Made by a program: the position numbers and the translations under genes. From the NCBI RefSeq assembly GCF_000741775.1, contig NZ_JGZR01000006.1, positions 496,001 to 560,000 of the forward strand: 64,000 nucleotides of DNA. Reading direction: 5' to 3'. The stretch is from Bifidobacterium subtile (GTDB taxonomy: Bacteria; Actinomycetota; Actinomycetes; Actinomycetales; Bifidobacteriaceae). Positions 16,115-24,352 of this stretch are shown one piece after another. The notes under the pieces were generated by a model. The model was not told where the DNA came from. It saw only the letters and a list, made by a program, of their open reading frames with translations, and did no database searches. The first letter of the stretch is position 1, and every line of letters starts with the position of its first letter.

Positions 16115-18379
16115 ATGAGCGATATGGCGGATGCGCATGGCGCAGCGGGGATGCGCAGCGAAGATGGAATGCATGGCGCAGCGGGGATGCGCAGCGAAGA
16201 TGGAATGCATGGCGCAGCGGGGATGCGCAGCGAAGATGGAATGCATGGCGAAGCTGGGATGCGTGGTGAGGCGGAAATACACAGCGAAACCGAAACGCGC
16301 AGCGAGACACGTGGATCAGGGCGGCGTCACGTCACGATACTGGCCGCCTCGGAAACCGGCAACTCGCTGGAGGTGGCCGAGCAGCTGCTCAATGCTGTGG
16401 CACAATTTTGGAGCGACGTCGAACTGGTGGAGGCGGCGGATTATGACACCGCCCGGCTGTCTTCGGAGGATGTCCTGCTTATGGTCACTTCGACTCAGGG
16501 CATGGGGGAGCCGCCGTATGGGGCCGAGCGGCTGCATGACTACGTGATGACGTGCCGCGATACGCCGCTTGATGGCGCCGTTTTCGCGGTGCTGGGACTG
16601 GGCGACAGCGACTATGGCGATGATTTCAACCGCATGGCCCGCCAATTCGACAGGCGATACGAGCAGCTGGGAGGGCGGCGGCTGATCGAACATGGCGAAT
16701 GCGACTACGACTACGATGCAACGGCGGCCGCGTGGATCGAGGCGATGCTTCCGGTGCTGTGGGATGAGCTCGGTGTCGACGTGCGCGGCGGCGAAGGACA
16801 CAGCGTCGAAAGGCATGGTGTCGAAGGGCACAGTGTCGAAGGGCGCGGCGGCGAAGGGCATCGTGGTGAGCGGTCTTCCGCTTCCGGCGGTGAAGGCCGG
16901 ACGCAGCCGCAGCGACCTGAACGCCCGGCAGCGGATGCCGCAGCCGTGACCACGCCTGCGACGATGCCCGCGTCGACACCCGCGTTGCCGTCCTCGATGG
17001 CACCTGCGGAAGCGCCGCAGACCGCGTCTGCGCTGGATGCGCCATCGTCACTCAGGCACCCGATTCATCACGCGCCGGTGACTACAGCGCGTGATGAATC
17101 GAGCGCATGCGCAACTTCGGGCAGCATGCCCGACTCTGGATTCGCGCGGCCGTCGAAAGCCCCTGCTGCAGCCTCGCACGCCGAGGCCAGGGAATGCGAG
17201 ACGGTGCTGACTGGCCGAACATTGCTGACGGCGCGGGGCGCGGACAAGCAGGTGTTCACAATCCGGCTGGAACTGGCGGACGCGGGCATCGACTACCGGC
17301 CGGGAGACATGGTCGCAGTGCGCTATGTCAATAGCGACGAGATTATGGAGCGGCTGTTCTCTCGGGCTCTCCCCGGGCAGGACATGCATACGACAGGCGT
17401 GGCGGACGTGTACGAAACGCTGCGCACCTCGCGCGACGTGACGAAGAACAATCTCGCACTGATGACTCGCTACGCGCAGATCGGCGGCAACAAGCGGCTG
17501 AAGGAGCTGCTGGCTGACGAGCAGCAGTCTCGCAATTACGGACGTACCCATCCTGTGGCTGCGCTTTTCGAGGATTATCTTGCCACGTTCGCGCCCGAGC
17601 AGCTGCTGGATGTGTTCGCTGCGCGGAACACGCGGCTGTATTCGATAGCGAACGCGCCGAGCGCGGGCGGCCGCGTCATTGAGCTGACCGTTACGGCGGT
17701 GCGGTATCGCGCTCACGGACGCGAGTACCGCGGAGCATGCACGTCGTATCTGGCCGACGCGCCAATCGGTACGCGGCTGTCGCTCTCCCTCGTACCGAAT
17801 CCCCGTTTCCGCATGCCACAGGACGATGCCGCGCCGATGGTCATGATCGCGCTGGGCAGCGCCATCGCCCCGTTCCGCGCCTTTCTGCAGGAGCGCAAGA
17901 CTGTGCGGGGACATGCAACATCAGGGCCGGAGCATGCGTCGCCGCAGGAGAGCCGTGGCGGCGATTGGCTGATTTTCGCCGACCGGTCTCCCGATGAGGA
18001 TTTCCTGTATCGTGACGAACTCGAACAGTGGCACGATTGCGGTGTGCTCTCCCGCTTGGACGCCGTCTGGTCGAGACACGAAGGCGAACTTGGACATGGC
18101 GAGCATATTCAGGATGCGCTGCCTCGCTATGGCGATGACCTGCTGCAATGGCTGGATTCCGGGGCGCACATGTATCTGTGCGGGCACGGTCATGCGGTGC
18201 TGCAATCCATCGAAGATGCGCTGACACGCTCCCTCGCCGCCGCGCACGGACGCAGGCACGCGGTTCCCGGCGTGGTGAATGCCAGTGGATTCTTCGGCCA
18301 GGCCATGCGCGACCTCGACCTGCAATGGGCCGAGGGTTATGTGAGCCAGCTGCGTGCGGACGGCCGTCTGCACGTGTGA
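16115..18379 (+). CDS. Diflavin (FMN/FAD) NADPH oxidoreductase, sulfite reductase alpha/P450 reductase-like
   Basis: 754 residues. Order: a repetitive N-terminus (residues about 8-60, four 12-residue units HGAAGMRSEDGM); flavodoxin domain (about 72-215; ASETGNSLEVAE phosphate loop, STQGMGEPP, GLGDSDYGD); a long low-complexity linker with 5-residue repeats (VEGHS/VERHG) and Ala/Pro; FAD domain with RLYSIANAP (about 506); NADP-ribose domain with ALGSAIAPFRAFLQER (about 579) and YLCGHGHAVLQSIEDAL. These proteins pass electrons from NADPH through FAD and FMN to a partner. No hemoprotein beta subunit is in the window. The usual aromatic C-terminal residue is absent (ends GRLHV). Confidence 0.88.
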   Translation: MSDMADAHGAAGMRSEDGMHGAAGMRSEDGMHGAAGMRSEDGMHGEAGMRGEAEIHSETETRSETRGSGRRHVTILAASETGNSLEVAEQLLNAVAQFWSDVELVEAADYDTARLSSEDVLLMVTSTQGMGEPPYGAERLHDYVMTCRDTPLDGAVFAVLGLGDSDYGDDFNRMARQFDRRYEQLGGRRLIEHGECDYDYDATAAAWIEAMLPVLWDELGVDVRGGEGHSVERHGVEGHSVEGRGGEGHRGERSSASGGEGRTQPQRPERPAADAAAVTTPATMPASTPALPSSMAPAEAPQTASALDAPSSLRHPIHHAPVTTARDESSACATSGSMPDSGFARPSKAPAAASHAEARECETVLTGRTLLTARGADKQVFTIRLELADAGIDYRPGDMVAVRYVNSDEIMERLFSRALPGQDMHTTGVADVYETLRTSRDVTKNNLALMTRYAQIGGNKRLKELLADEQQSRNYGRTHPVAALFEDYLATFAPEQLLDVFAARNTRLYSIANAPSAGGRVIELTVTAVRYRAHGREYRGACTSYLADAPIGTRLSLSLVPNPRFRMPQDDAAPMVMIALGSAIAPFRAFLQERKTVRGHATSGPEHASPQESRGGDWLIFADRSPDEDFLYRDELEQWHDCGVLSRLDAVWSRHEGELGHGEHIQDALPRYGDDLLQWLDSGAHMYLCGHGHAVLQSIEDALTRSLAAAHGRRHAVPGVVNASGFFGQAMRDLDLQWAEGYVSQLRADGRLHV
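16136..16279 (+). repeat. 36-bp coding minisatellite in the diflavin reductase gene
   Basis: Three perfect 36-bp units (16136-16171, 16172-16207, 16208-16243), each beginning CATGGCGCAGCGGGGATG, and a fourth diverged unit (16244-16279). The unit length keeps the reading frame, so copy-number changes alter only the length of the N-terminal tail. Confidence 0.9.
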
Positions 18380-18721
18380 GCCATACCTTATATATATGCA
18401 AGCTATACAACCTAGCGAATACTGTACTGGCTGTTCGCGGCATCATCTGCGGCGGGCCTGTATTCGCCTATTTGGTTTGCGCTCACGAGTAGCTGGATGA
18501 GGGGACGTTCGTGCGAATTTATATGGCCTCATAAGTTCTTTATCTTATTTCACGAAAATGCGGATTATTGCAAAACCCCTGTCATTGCAGTCTTTTTGGG
18601 TGATTTGTCGATTGGCTCGAACGATGTCGAAACTTATAAGTGCCTGTAGGAGCTTATATGTGGAAGCGTTGTTAAGGCGGCATCATATCGACGAATACCG
18701 GGACGGGGGGTGGATGGTAGT

Positions 18722-18882
18722 GTCCCTTTCGTGACGGTTACCGCGGCTAAGAGGCCCAAAAGGGGCACTGCACGAGAAGCGCTGCCCCTTTTGTGACGCT
18801 GATGCACTAGGTAGCGTCACAAAAGGGGCAGCATATCGGTGGTGCCGTAGTGCGCATAAGTCGGAGTGCTTCACTTGTGACG
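18722..18882. repeat. Inverted-repeat element C (CCCCTTTTGTGACG motif)
   Basis: A perfect 20-bp inverted repeat (GCTGCCCCTTTTGTGACGCT at 18781-18800 and its complement at 18813-18832) with a 12-nt loop. Variant solo motifs surround it: GTCCCTTTCGTGACGG (18722-18737), CCCAAAAGGGGCACTGC (reverse, 18755-18771) and CACTTGTGACG (18872-18882). It sits in the gap before amylosucrase. Same style as elements D and E. Confidence 0.8.
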
Positions 18883-18890
18883 TTTGTTCG

Positions 18891-19018
18891 GGCGGAGGCG
18901 TTAGCAGACAGCGCTGTGCTGAGCCGTAAAGCAGACAGCACGCCCGTGCTGTCCGCTTAATGCCTCGGCACAGCGCTGTTCGCTTTACGGCTCAGCACTG
19001 GGTTCTGCGCTTAACGCC
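18891..19018. repeat. Complex nested inverted repeat F (GCGGAGGCGTTA...ACAGC family)
   Basis: Outer arms GGCGTTAGCAGA / TTCTGCGCTTAACGCC, middle arms GTGCTGAGCCGTAAAGC (18916-18932) / complement (18982-18998), and an inner hairpin GACAGCACG / CGTGCTGTC with a 2-nt loop. Variants of CGTTAAGC-G-ACAGC recur on both strands. Related to the hairpin at 6,496-6,532. Confidence 0.7.
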
Positions 19019-19098
19019 CCCGTACGTCAAACCGGTTTTATCGCGCGCCCGTCGTGCGATACACTGGTGGTCATAGGCCTGAAACGAAGGAGTTTCCC

Positions 19099-20913
19099 AT
19101 GGGATATGCAGCGCAAGCCGACGACGTTTTCCGCACCCGACTCGCTGAACGCAGCGATGAGCTCGACCAGTTATTCATGGAGCTGTATGACGACTGCGCG
19201 GCGCTCGATGCGCTGAAAGAGGCGATGGCCGAGGCTTATGCCGCACGGCCGGGCGACTTGCGCGAGTTGGACAAGGCCCGCGAGGCCGACCCGGAATGGT
19301 ACAAGCGCGGCGACATGTTCGGCATGACGATGTACTCCGATCTGTTCGCCGGCAGCCTCAACTCGCTCGCGGATCGCATACCTTATTTACAGGAGCAGCA
19401 GCTCACCTACCTGCATCTGATGCCGATCCTGCAGATGCCGCATCCGCACAACGACGGCGGCTACGCGGTCGAGGACTTCGACAACGTCGATCCGGCATTC
19501 GGCACGAACGAGGATTTGGCGGCGCTGACCGCCAAGCTGCGCAAGGCCGGCATCAGCCTGTGCCTCGACTTCGTGATGAACCACACCGCCTCCACGCACC
19601 GCTGGGCCAGGCGTGCGCAGGAAGGCGACCCCGAGTACCAGTCGTACTATTTCTGCTACGACGATCGCACGGTGCCCGACCAATTCGATGGCACGGTGCC
19701 GCAGGTCTTCCCCAGCGCCGCGCCGGGCAATTTCAGCTGGAACGAGCAGATGGGCAAGTGGGTGATGACCCAGTTCTATCCCTTCCAGTGGGACCTCAAC
19801 TACCGCAACCCCAAGGTGCTCGTCGCCATGCTCGGCAGCGCCATGCACCTGGCGAACCTCGGCGTCGAAGTGCTGCGCCTCGACGCGGTGCCGTACATCT
19901 GGAAACAGCTCGGCACCAACTGCCGCAACCTGCCGCAGGTGCACGCCATCGTGCGCATGCTGCGCATCGCGCTCGAATGCGTCTGCCCGGCCGTCGTGCT
20001 CAAAGGCGAGGTCGTGATGGCGCCCAAGGAGCTCGCCGCGTACTTCGGCACGCCCGAAAAGCCCGAATGCCACATGCTCTACAACGTTTCGATGATGGTC
20101 AACCTGTGGAGCGCGCTCGCCAACGGCGACACACGGCTGCTCAAGGCGCAGACCGATGCGCTCAACGCCCTGCCGCCCAACTGCTGGTTCGTCAACTATC
20201 TGCGCTGCCACGACGACATCGGCTGGGGGCTGGACGAGGACAAGGAGCGCGAGCTGGGCATCGACCCGCTTGAACACAAGGAGTTTCTGTACCATTTCTA
20301 CGAAGGCGCGGTGCCCGGCAGCTGGGCGATGGGGGAGCTGTACAACTACGATGCCGCGAGCAGCGACGCGCGCAGTTGCGGCACCACGGCGAGCCTGTGC
20401 GGCGTCGAACGCGCGGTGATCACGCACGACAAGCCGGCGCTCGAAACCGCGGTGAGCCGCGACTTGCTCCTGCACATGGCGATGGCCTTCCTGCGCGGAT
20501 TTCCCATGCTCAGCTGCGGCGACGAGATCGCGCAGCTCAACGGCTGGAATTATAAGGAGGATCCCGACCGCGTCGAGGACAGCCGTAATCTGCATCGCAG
20601 CCGTTTCGACTGGGATAAGGCCGCGCTGCGCCGCGAATCTGGCACGTTGCAAAACCGGTTGTGGGATGGCATGGCGGAATTACGCTCGATGCGCGACGAC
20701 CCCTGCTTCGCACCGGACGCATGGGTCTCGACCTGGGATGCGCACAACGACGGGGTGTTCGCGCTCGTACGCAAGTCGCAGGGCGAGACGCTGGTCGGCC
20801 TGTTCAACTTCACCGGGCAGGCTCAGCATGCGCGGCTCGGCGGCAGCGACAGTATCATGGGGCCGATGGACGCCGATCTCGGGGCCTACGAGGCGCAGCT
20901 GGTGCGGCGGTGA
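19099..20913 (+). CDS. Amylosucrase (GH13 family)
   Basis: A 604-residue transglucosidase that makes alpha-1,4-glucan from sucrose and releases fructose. Start ATG 19099 follows AAGGAG; an in-frame codon 45 nt earlier lacks a site. Characteristic segments: the N-terminal helical domain, GMTMYSDLFAGSLNSL, LHLMPILQMPHPHNDGGYAVEDF, LCLDFVMNHTASTH, catalytic Asp in LRLDAVPYIW (about D262), acid Glu in LKGEVVMA (about E304) and CHDDIGWGLDEDKE (about D372), with the C-terminal beta domain. All catalytic residues are present. No signal peptide, so cytosolic. It stands alone, without a sucrose transporter or regulator beside it. Confidence 0.93.
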   Translation: MGYAAQADDVFRTRLAERSDELDQLFMELYDDCAALDALKEAMAEAYAARPGDLRELDKAREADPEWYKRGDMFGMTMYSDLFAGSLNSLADRIPYLQEQQLTYLHLMPILQMPHPHNDGGYAVEDFDNVDPAFGTNEDLAALTAKLRKAGISLCLDFVMNHTASTHRWARRAQEGDPEYQSYYFCYDDRTVPDQFDGTVPQVFPSAAPGNFSWNEQMGKWVMTQFYPFQWDLNYRNPKVLVAMLGSAMHLANLGVEVLRLDAVPYIWKQLGTNCRNLPQVHAIVRMLRIALECVCPAVVLKGEVVMAPKELAAYFGTPEKPECHMLYNVSMMVNLWSALANGDTRLLKAQTDALNALPPNCWFVNYLRCHDDIGWGLDEDKERELGIDPLEHKEFLYHFYEGAVPGSWAMGELYNYDAASSDARSCGTTASLCGVERAVITHDKPALETAVSRDLLLHMAMAFLRGFPMLSCGDEIAQLNGWNYKEDPDRVEDSRNLHRSRFDWDKAALRRESGTLQNRLWDGMAELRSMRDDPCFAPDAWVSTWDAHNDGVFALVRKSQGETLVGLFNFTGQAQHARLGGSDSIMGPMDADLGAYEAQLVRR

Positions 20914-21146
20914 AAGGTTGTTTGATGTGTTGAGCGGGTGATGTGCCGGGTGAGTGATGCGTCGAGCGGCTGATGCACTGATCGTCTAACTGTGTCGGAT
21001 GGGTGATGCACTGAGATACTGATATGTCGAGATGCTGGAGTTGTCGGACGGCTGGGAACTGAGATGCGTTCTGAGACCCGCTCTGAGACGCTGATAAGTT
21101 GAATGAAATTAGGGAACTGCGAAAGACGCGGAAAGGAGACACACGC

Positions 21147-21644
21147 ATGGAACTCATTGCCATAGGCCATGACGTGGTCGATGTCGCCGCTTTCGCCAGC
21201 CAGCTCGTCGAGCCGGGCTCGCACATGCGCGAGCTGTTCTCCGCACGCGAGTTGCGGCAGTGCGCGATACGTGCGCAGACCAAGCACGACAGCGAGTCGG
21301 CACATCTCGCCGTGCGCTGGGCCGGCAAGGAAGCGGTACTCAAGGCGTGGTGCGAAGCGCTTGGCGATGCCCCCAATCCGTATACGCTCGATGATTTCCC
21401 GTGGGCCGGCGTTGAGATCCTTGACGATTCGCGCTCGCGACCGCGCGTTGTGCTCAGAGCGGATGTCGAGGCGACGCTGCGCGAGTCGCTCGGTTTTGCG
21501 ACGGATGCGGAATCTCTGCCTGTGGCAGTGCAGGGTATGCCCGCACAGGGTGCAGCGGCGCAGAGTAAAGGCTTGCAGTGGCATATCTCCCTGAGCCATG
21601 ACGGCCCGATAGCCTCCGCCGTAGTTACGCTGGGACTTGCATAA
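21147..21644 (+). CDS. acpS: Holo-[acyl-carrier-protein] synthase
   Basis: A 165-residue phosphopantetheinyl transferase. Start ATG 21147 follows AAAGGAG; an upstream in-frame codon is less likely. Motifs: IGHDVVDV (Mg/CoA Asp), RWAGKEAVLKAW (catalytic WxxKEA), and LSLSHDG near the C-terminus. It transfers phosphopantetheine from CoA to the carrier domain of the type I synthase, which has no transferase domain of its own. About 14.8 kb of unrelated genes separate it from fas. A 20-residue Gln/Ala-rich insert precedes the last motif. Confidence 0.93.
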   Translation: MELIAIGHDVVDVAAFASQLVEPGSHMRELFSARELRQCAIRAQTKHDSESAHLAVRWAGKEAVLKAWCEALGDAPNPYTLDDFPWAGVEILDDSRSRPRVVLRADVEATLRESLGFATDAESLPVAVQGMPAQGAAAQSKGLQWHISLSHDGPIASAVVTLGLA

Positions 21645-21753
21645 AGGTTGCTCAATGACGCAATCCATGTATAATGACTCAGGTTGTTTGTTGTGCAGTC
21701 GGTCTGGAAAGCCGGCGCTGCGGTTTTCGGACGGTGCACACGAGCAGTCCCAC

Positions 21754-21827
21754 GCGGATGTAGCTCAATGGTAGAGCCTCAGTCTTCCAAACTGATTACG
21801 CGGGTTCGATTCCCGTCATCCGCTCCA
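21754..21827 (+). tRNA. tRNA-Gly (anticodon TCC)
   Basis: A complete cloverleaf: acceptor GCGGATG pairs with CATCCGC; D-arm GCTCAATGGTAGAGC; anticodon arm TCAGT-CTTCCAA-ACTGA with anticodon TCC; T-arm CGGGTTCGATTCCCG; discriminator T, and CCA encoded at 21825-21827. Confidence 0.96.
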
Positions 21828-21833
21828 CTCGAA

Positions 21834-21874
21834 AACGGCTGGATACCAACGTTCCTACGAGTTGTCCAGCCGTT
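21834..21874 (+). terminator. Probable tRNA terminator
   Basis: AACGGCTGGA / TCCAGCCGTT form a perfect 10-bp stem with a 21-nt loop, 7 nt after the tRNA CCA; the following T-run is weak. Confidence 0.6.
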
Positions 21875-22040
21875 TGTGGCGGCGCGGACACGAATCGGAC
21901 GAGGCCAAGTTTCTCTCCATAATCCACCACTGTACGAACAGGATGAGCGTCATTAGGGTGCCTTTTGAAATGACGCTTCCCATAGTATTCCCCGATCATC
22001 GTCACACAGCCGCACAGTCGCCAGTGCTACCCTAAAGCGC

Positions 22041-23498
22041 ATGTACAGACAGATCGCAGTGCCTCCGGTGGGGCTTCATTCCGTCGAAGAGCAGGAAGAA
22101 CTAGGGCGCCAGGCCCGCAAGAGCCTGCCTAGGAGCGCGGCGCGGGATTGCTCGGTTGACGGTCGCGACCCGGTGGATCTGATTACCGCGCAGGACGAGT
22201 CACGGCTCGCCTCGCTGGTGCCGCTGCGCCACGCCCGGATGGGCGTCAGCCCCTTCCGCTTCTATCGGGGCACGGCGGGCCTTATGGCGTACGATTTGGC
22301 CGGGCAGGCTGATACCGGGGTGAATGTCATCATCTGCGGCGATGCGCATATCGGCAATTTCGGCTTCTATGCGTCGCCAGAACGCAATCTCATGTTCGAT
22401 CTCAACGATTTCGATGAGTCGGCGCCGGGACCGTGGGAGTGGGATGTCAAGCGCATGGCCGCGAGTGTCGCTATGGCATCGTTGGCGCATAATAACGACC
22501 GCAAGGACGCCGAACGGGTGGCAGCCAAGGCCGTGGGCGCGTATCGGCGGGCGATGAAGCGTTTCGCAGAGATGCCGATGATTGATCGATACTATCTTTC
22601 CGTGCGCGATGACATGCTCATCGACAGTCTGAATGGGCGCAGCCGCCAGGAGCTCACGCGCGTCACGGAGAAGGCCCGTCGGCGCACTTCGGAGCAGGCT
22701 GTTCAAAAGCTCATGGTCACAGGCCCTGATGGCTGGCGTCGGTTCCGCGAGGAGCCTCCGGTGCTGCAGCACTTGCGATCCGCGGATCAGTATGCCGTGA
22801 ACGAGCTGACCACGCAGTACCTGTCCAGCGTCAGGCCAGATATCGCCCTGTTGGTAGCTAACACCAGGCCGGTCGACATCGCGCTGCGCGTCGTTGGCGT
22901 GGGCAGCGTGGGGACGCGCTGCTATGTGGTCGCGCTGGAAGGGCCTGATGGGCTTCCGCTCGTGCTGCAGATCAAAGAGGCGCAGGAATCGGTCATCACC
23001 CGCGCCCAGACTTTGCGTGCATCGAAGGCCCAGCCGCTGGATGCCGCTGGCGAAAGCGGGGATCTGGCCGCGCTCTCTGCGACGATGTCCGCGAAAAGCG
23101 TGCTGAGCGATGCATATTCCCAAGGCCGCCGCGTTGTCGCCTGCCAGCAGGTGCTGCAGAGCGTATCCGACAATTTCCTGGGCTGGCTCAGCTTCGAGGA
23201 TCGCGACTATTACGTGCGCCAGTTCCGCGACATGAAAGGCAGCGTCGACGTGGACACCATCGGCGGGTCGATGCTTGCCCGCTACGCCCGCACCTGCGCC
23301 ATACTGCTGGCTCGGGCGCACGCGCAGAGCCCCGCATGCTACTGGATCGCCGGGTATCTGGGAAAGTCGGATGTCTTCGACCGTGCGGTGGGCGCATGGT
23401 CCTTGGATTACGCCGACCAGATGAGCAAAGACTACGAGGCATACAAGCAGGCCATCGCGGACGGTCGCGTCGAGGCGTCGGAAGTGGCACAGGAGTAG
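22041..23498 (+). CDS. DUF2252 family protein
   Basis: A 485-residue protein of the DUF2252 family, which has a distant protein-kinase/aminoglycoside-phosphotransferase fold. Diagnostic segments: PFRFYRGTAGLMAYDL, ICGDAHIGNFGFYASPER, FDLNDFDESAPGPWEWDVKRMAAS, and YYVRQFRDMKGSVD near the C-terminus. The GDAHxxN and DxNDFDE segments resemble kinase catalytic and metal-binding loops. No experimental function is known to me. No ribosome binding site is visible before ATG 22041; TACCCT seven nt upstream could be a -10 box of a leaderless mRNA. Confidence 0.85.
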   Translation: MYRQIAVPPVGLHSVEEQEELGRQARKSLPRSAARDCSVDGRDPVDLITAQDESRLASLVPLRHARMGVSPFRFYRGTAGLMAYDLAGQADTGVNVIICGDAHIGNFGFYASPERNLMFDLNDFDESAPGPWEWDVKRMAASVAMASLAHNNDRKDAERVAAKAVGAYRRAMKRFAEMPMIDRYYLSVRDDMLIDSLNGRSRQELTRVTEKARRRTSEQAVQKLMVTGPDGWRRFREEPPVLQHLRSADQYAVNELTTQYLSSVRPDIALLVANTRPVDIALRVVGVGSVGTRCYVVALEGPDGLPLVLQIKEAQESVITRAQTLRASKAQPLDAAGESGDLAALSATMSAKSVLSDAYSQGRRVVACQQVLQSVSDNFLGWLSFEDRDYYVRQFRDMKGSVDVDTIGGSMLARYARTCAILLARAHAQSPACYWIAGYLGKSDVFDRAVGAWSLDYADQMSKDYEAYKQAIADGRVEASEVAQE

Positions 23499-23654
23499 GG
23501 CTATGGAGCGGAGTGAGGAAGATCGTTCCTGGCAGGCCCTCCTTGACCTAGCGTTACCGGCCTCCTCAATTTGCCCGAAACTGCGGCTTTGCTCTGGCAG
23601 GATTCATCCGTGATGCCATGCCGGTTTGCAGTTGCCCGATTTGGGAGGCTCTGA

Positions 23655-23924
23655 CTATTCCTGCGGGAACTGGCCCAGTGCCTCGAGCTTCGCCTTGAGA
23701 TCATTGGCGGACGGCTCGACTTGGAATGAGCCGTCCGTAAACAGCACGACCGGGATGTGCTTCTGCCCGCTGACTTCCACAGCCCTGTCCGCTGCGCCGT
23801 CCTCATGCTCGATGTCGTGCCAAGTGAAGCCCACGCCGAAGCGGTTCAGCGCGTCCTTCGCGCGACGGCAGTCCCCGCACCAGTCGGCGCCGTACATCTC
23901 GATGGTCGGTGTCTCGTTCGTCAT
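23655..23924 (-). CDS. Mycoredoxin/glutaredoxin-like protein
   Basis: An 89-residue thioredoxin-fold protein with a CGDC active site (MYGADWCGDCRRAKDALNRFG), the cis-Pro motif KHIPVVLF and a C-terminal helix. Such small redoxins reduce disulfides or mixed thiols in actinobacteria; the partner thiol is unknown here. GGAGAT-type site precedes ATG 23924. Divergent from the C69 dipeptidase gene across a 428-bp gap with hairpins. Confidence 0.85.
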   Translation of the reverse strand: MTNETPTIEMYGADWCGDCRRAKDALNRFGVGFTWHDIEHEDGAADRAVEVSGQKHIPVVLFTDGSFQVEPSANDLKAKLEALGQFPQE

Positions 23925-24097
23925 TGCCTATCTCCTTGCTTCTGCTGCCCCGGACTGCTCGTTCGTACGGATACAATGCCGCGGTTGCATGCTGCTCAGC
24001 CGTATCCCGTGTCGGGAAGCTGCCCGATCTGTTTGCGTCATTTTGCAATCTACCGCACTTGGCCGCTTCGTGTGAGGATTGAGCTGAAAGCGACCGG

Positions 24098-24275
24098 CTC
24101 GCACTTTTTGGCGGTGTATAAAAAATGCGAGATAAACGAATATTTCGTGTTTGCTTATTGCAGACATTACACATTGAAAATTCGCCAATTAGAGGACTGA
24201 AAGCTACCACGACCTGTGTTCGTTCGGTTCACGCTTTTTAAGCTGGATAAAAAAGTGCGAACCAAGTGTGAGCCG
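24098..24275. repeat. Paired hairpins H (AAAAAGTGCGA motif)
   Basis: The first hairpin is CTCGCACTTTTT...AAAAAATGCGAG (24098-24131), the second GGTTCACGCTTTTT...AAAAAAGTGCGAACC (24226-24263), followed by AAGTGTGAGCC (24265-24275). Each stem carries a T-tract/A-tract and a variant of AAAAAGTGCGA(A/G)CC. They lie between divergent genes. The rest of the 428-bp gap shows nothing else. Confidence 0.65.
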
Positions 24276-24352
24276 CCAACGGCATCATGACGTGAGCAAC
24301 ACCATATAGCCAGCTGTGGCGTTTCGTCCGAGCCTCCCATAGAGTAGTGGCC

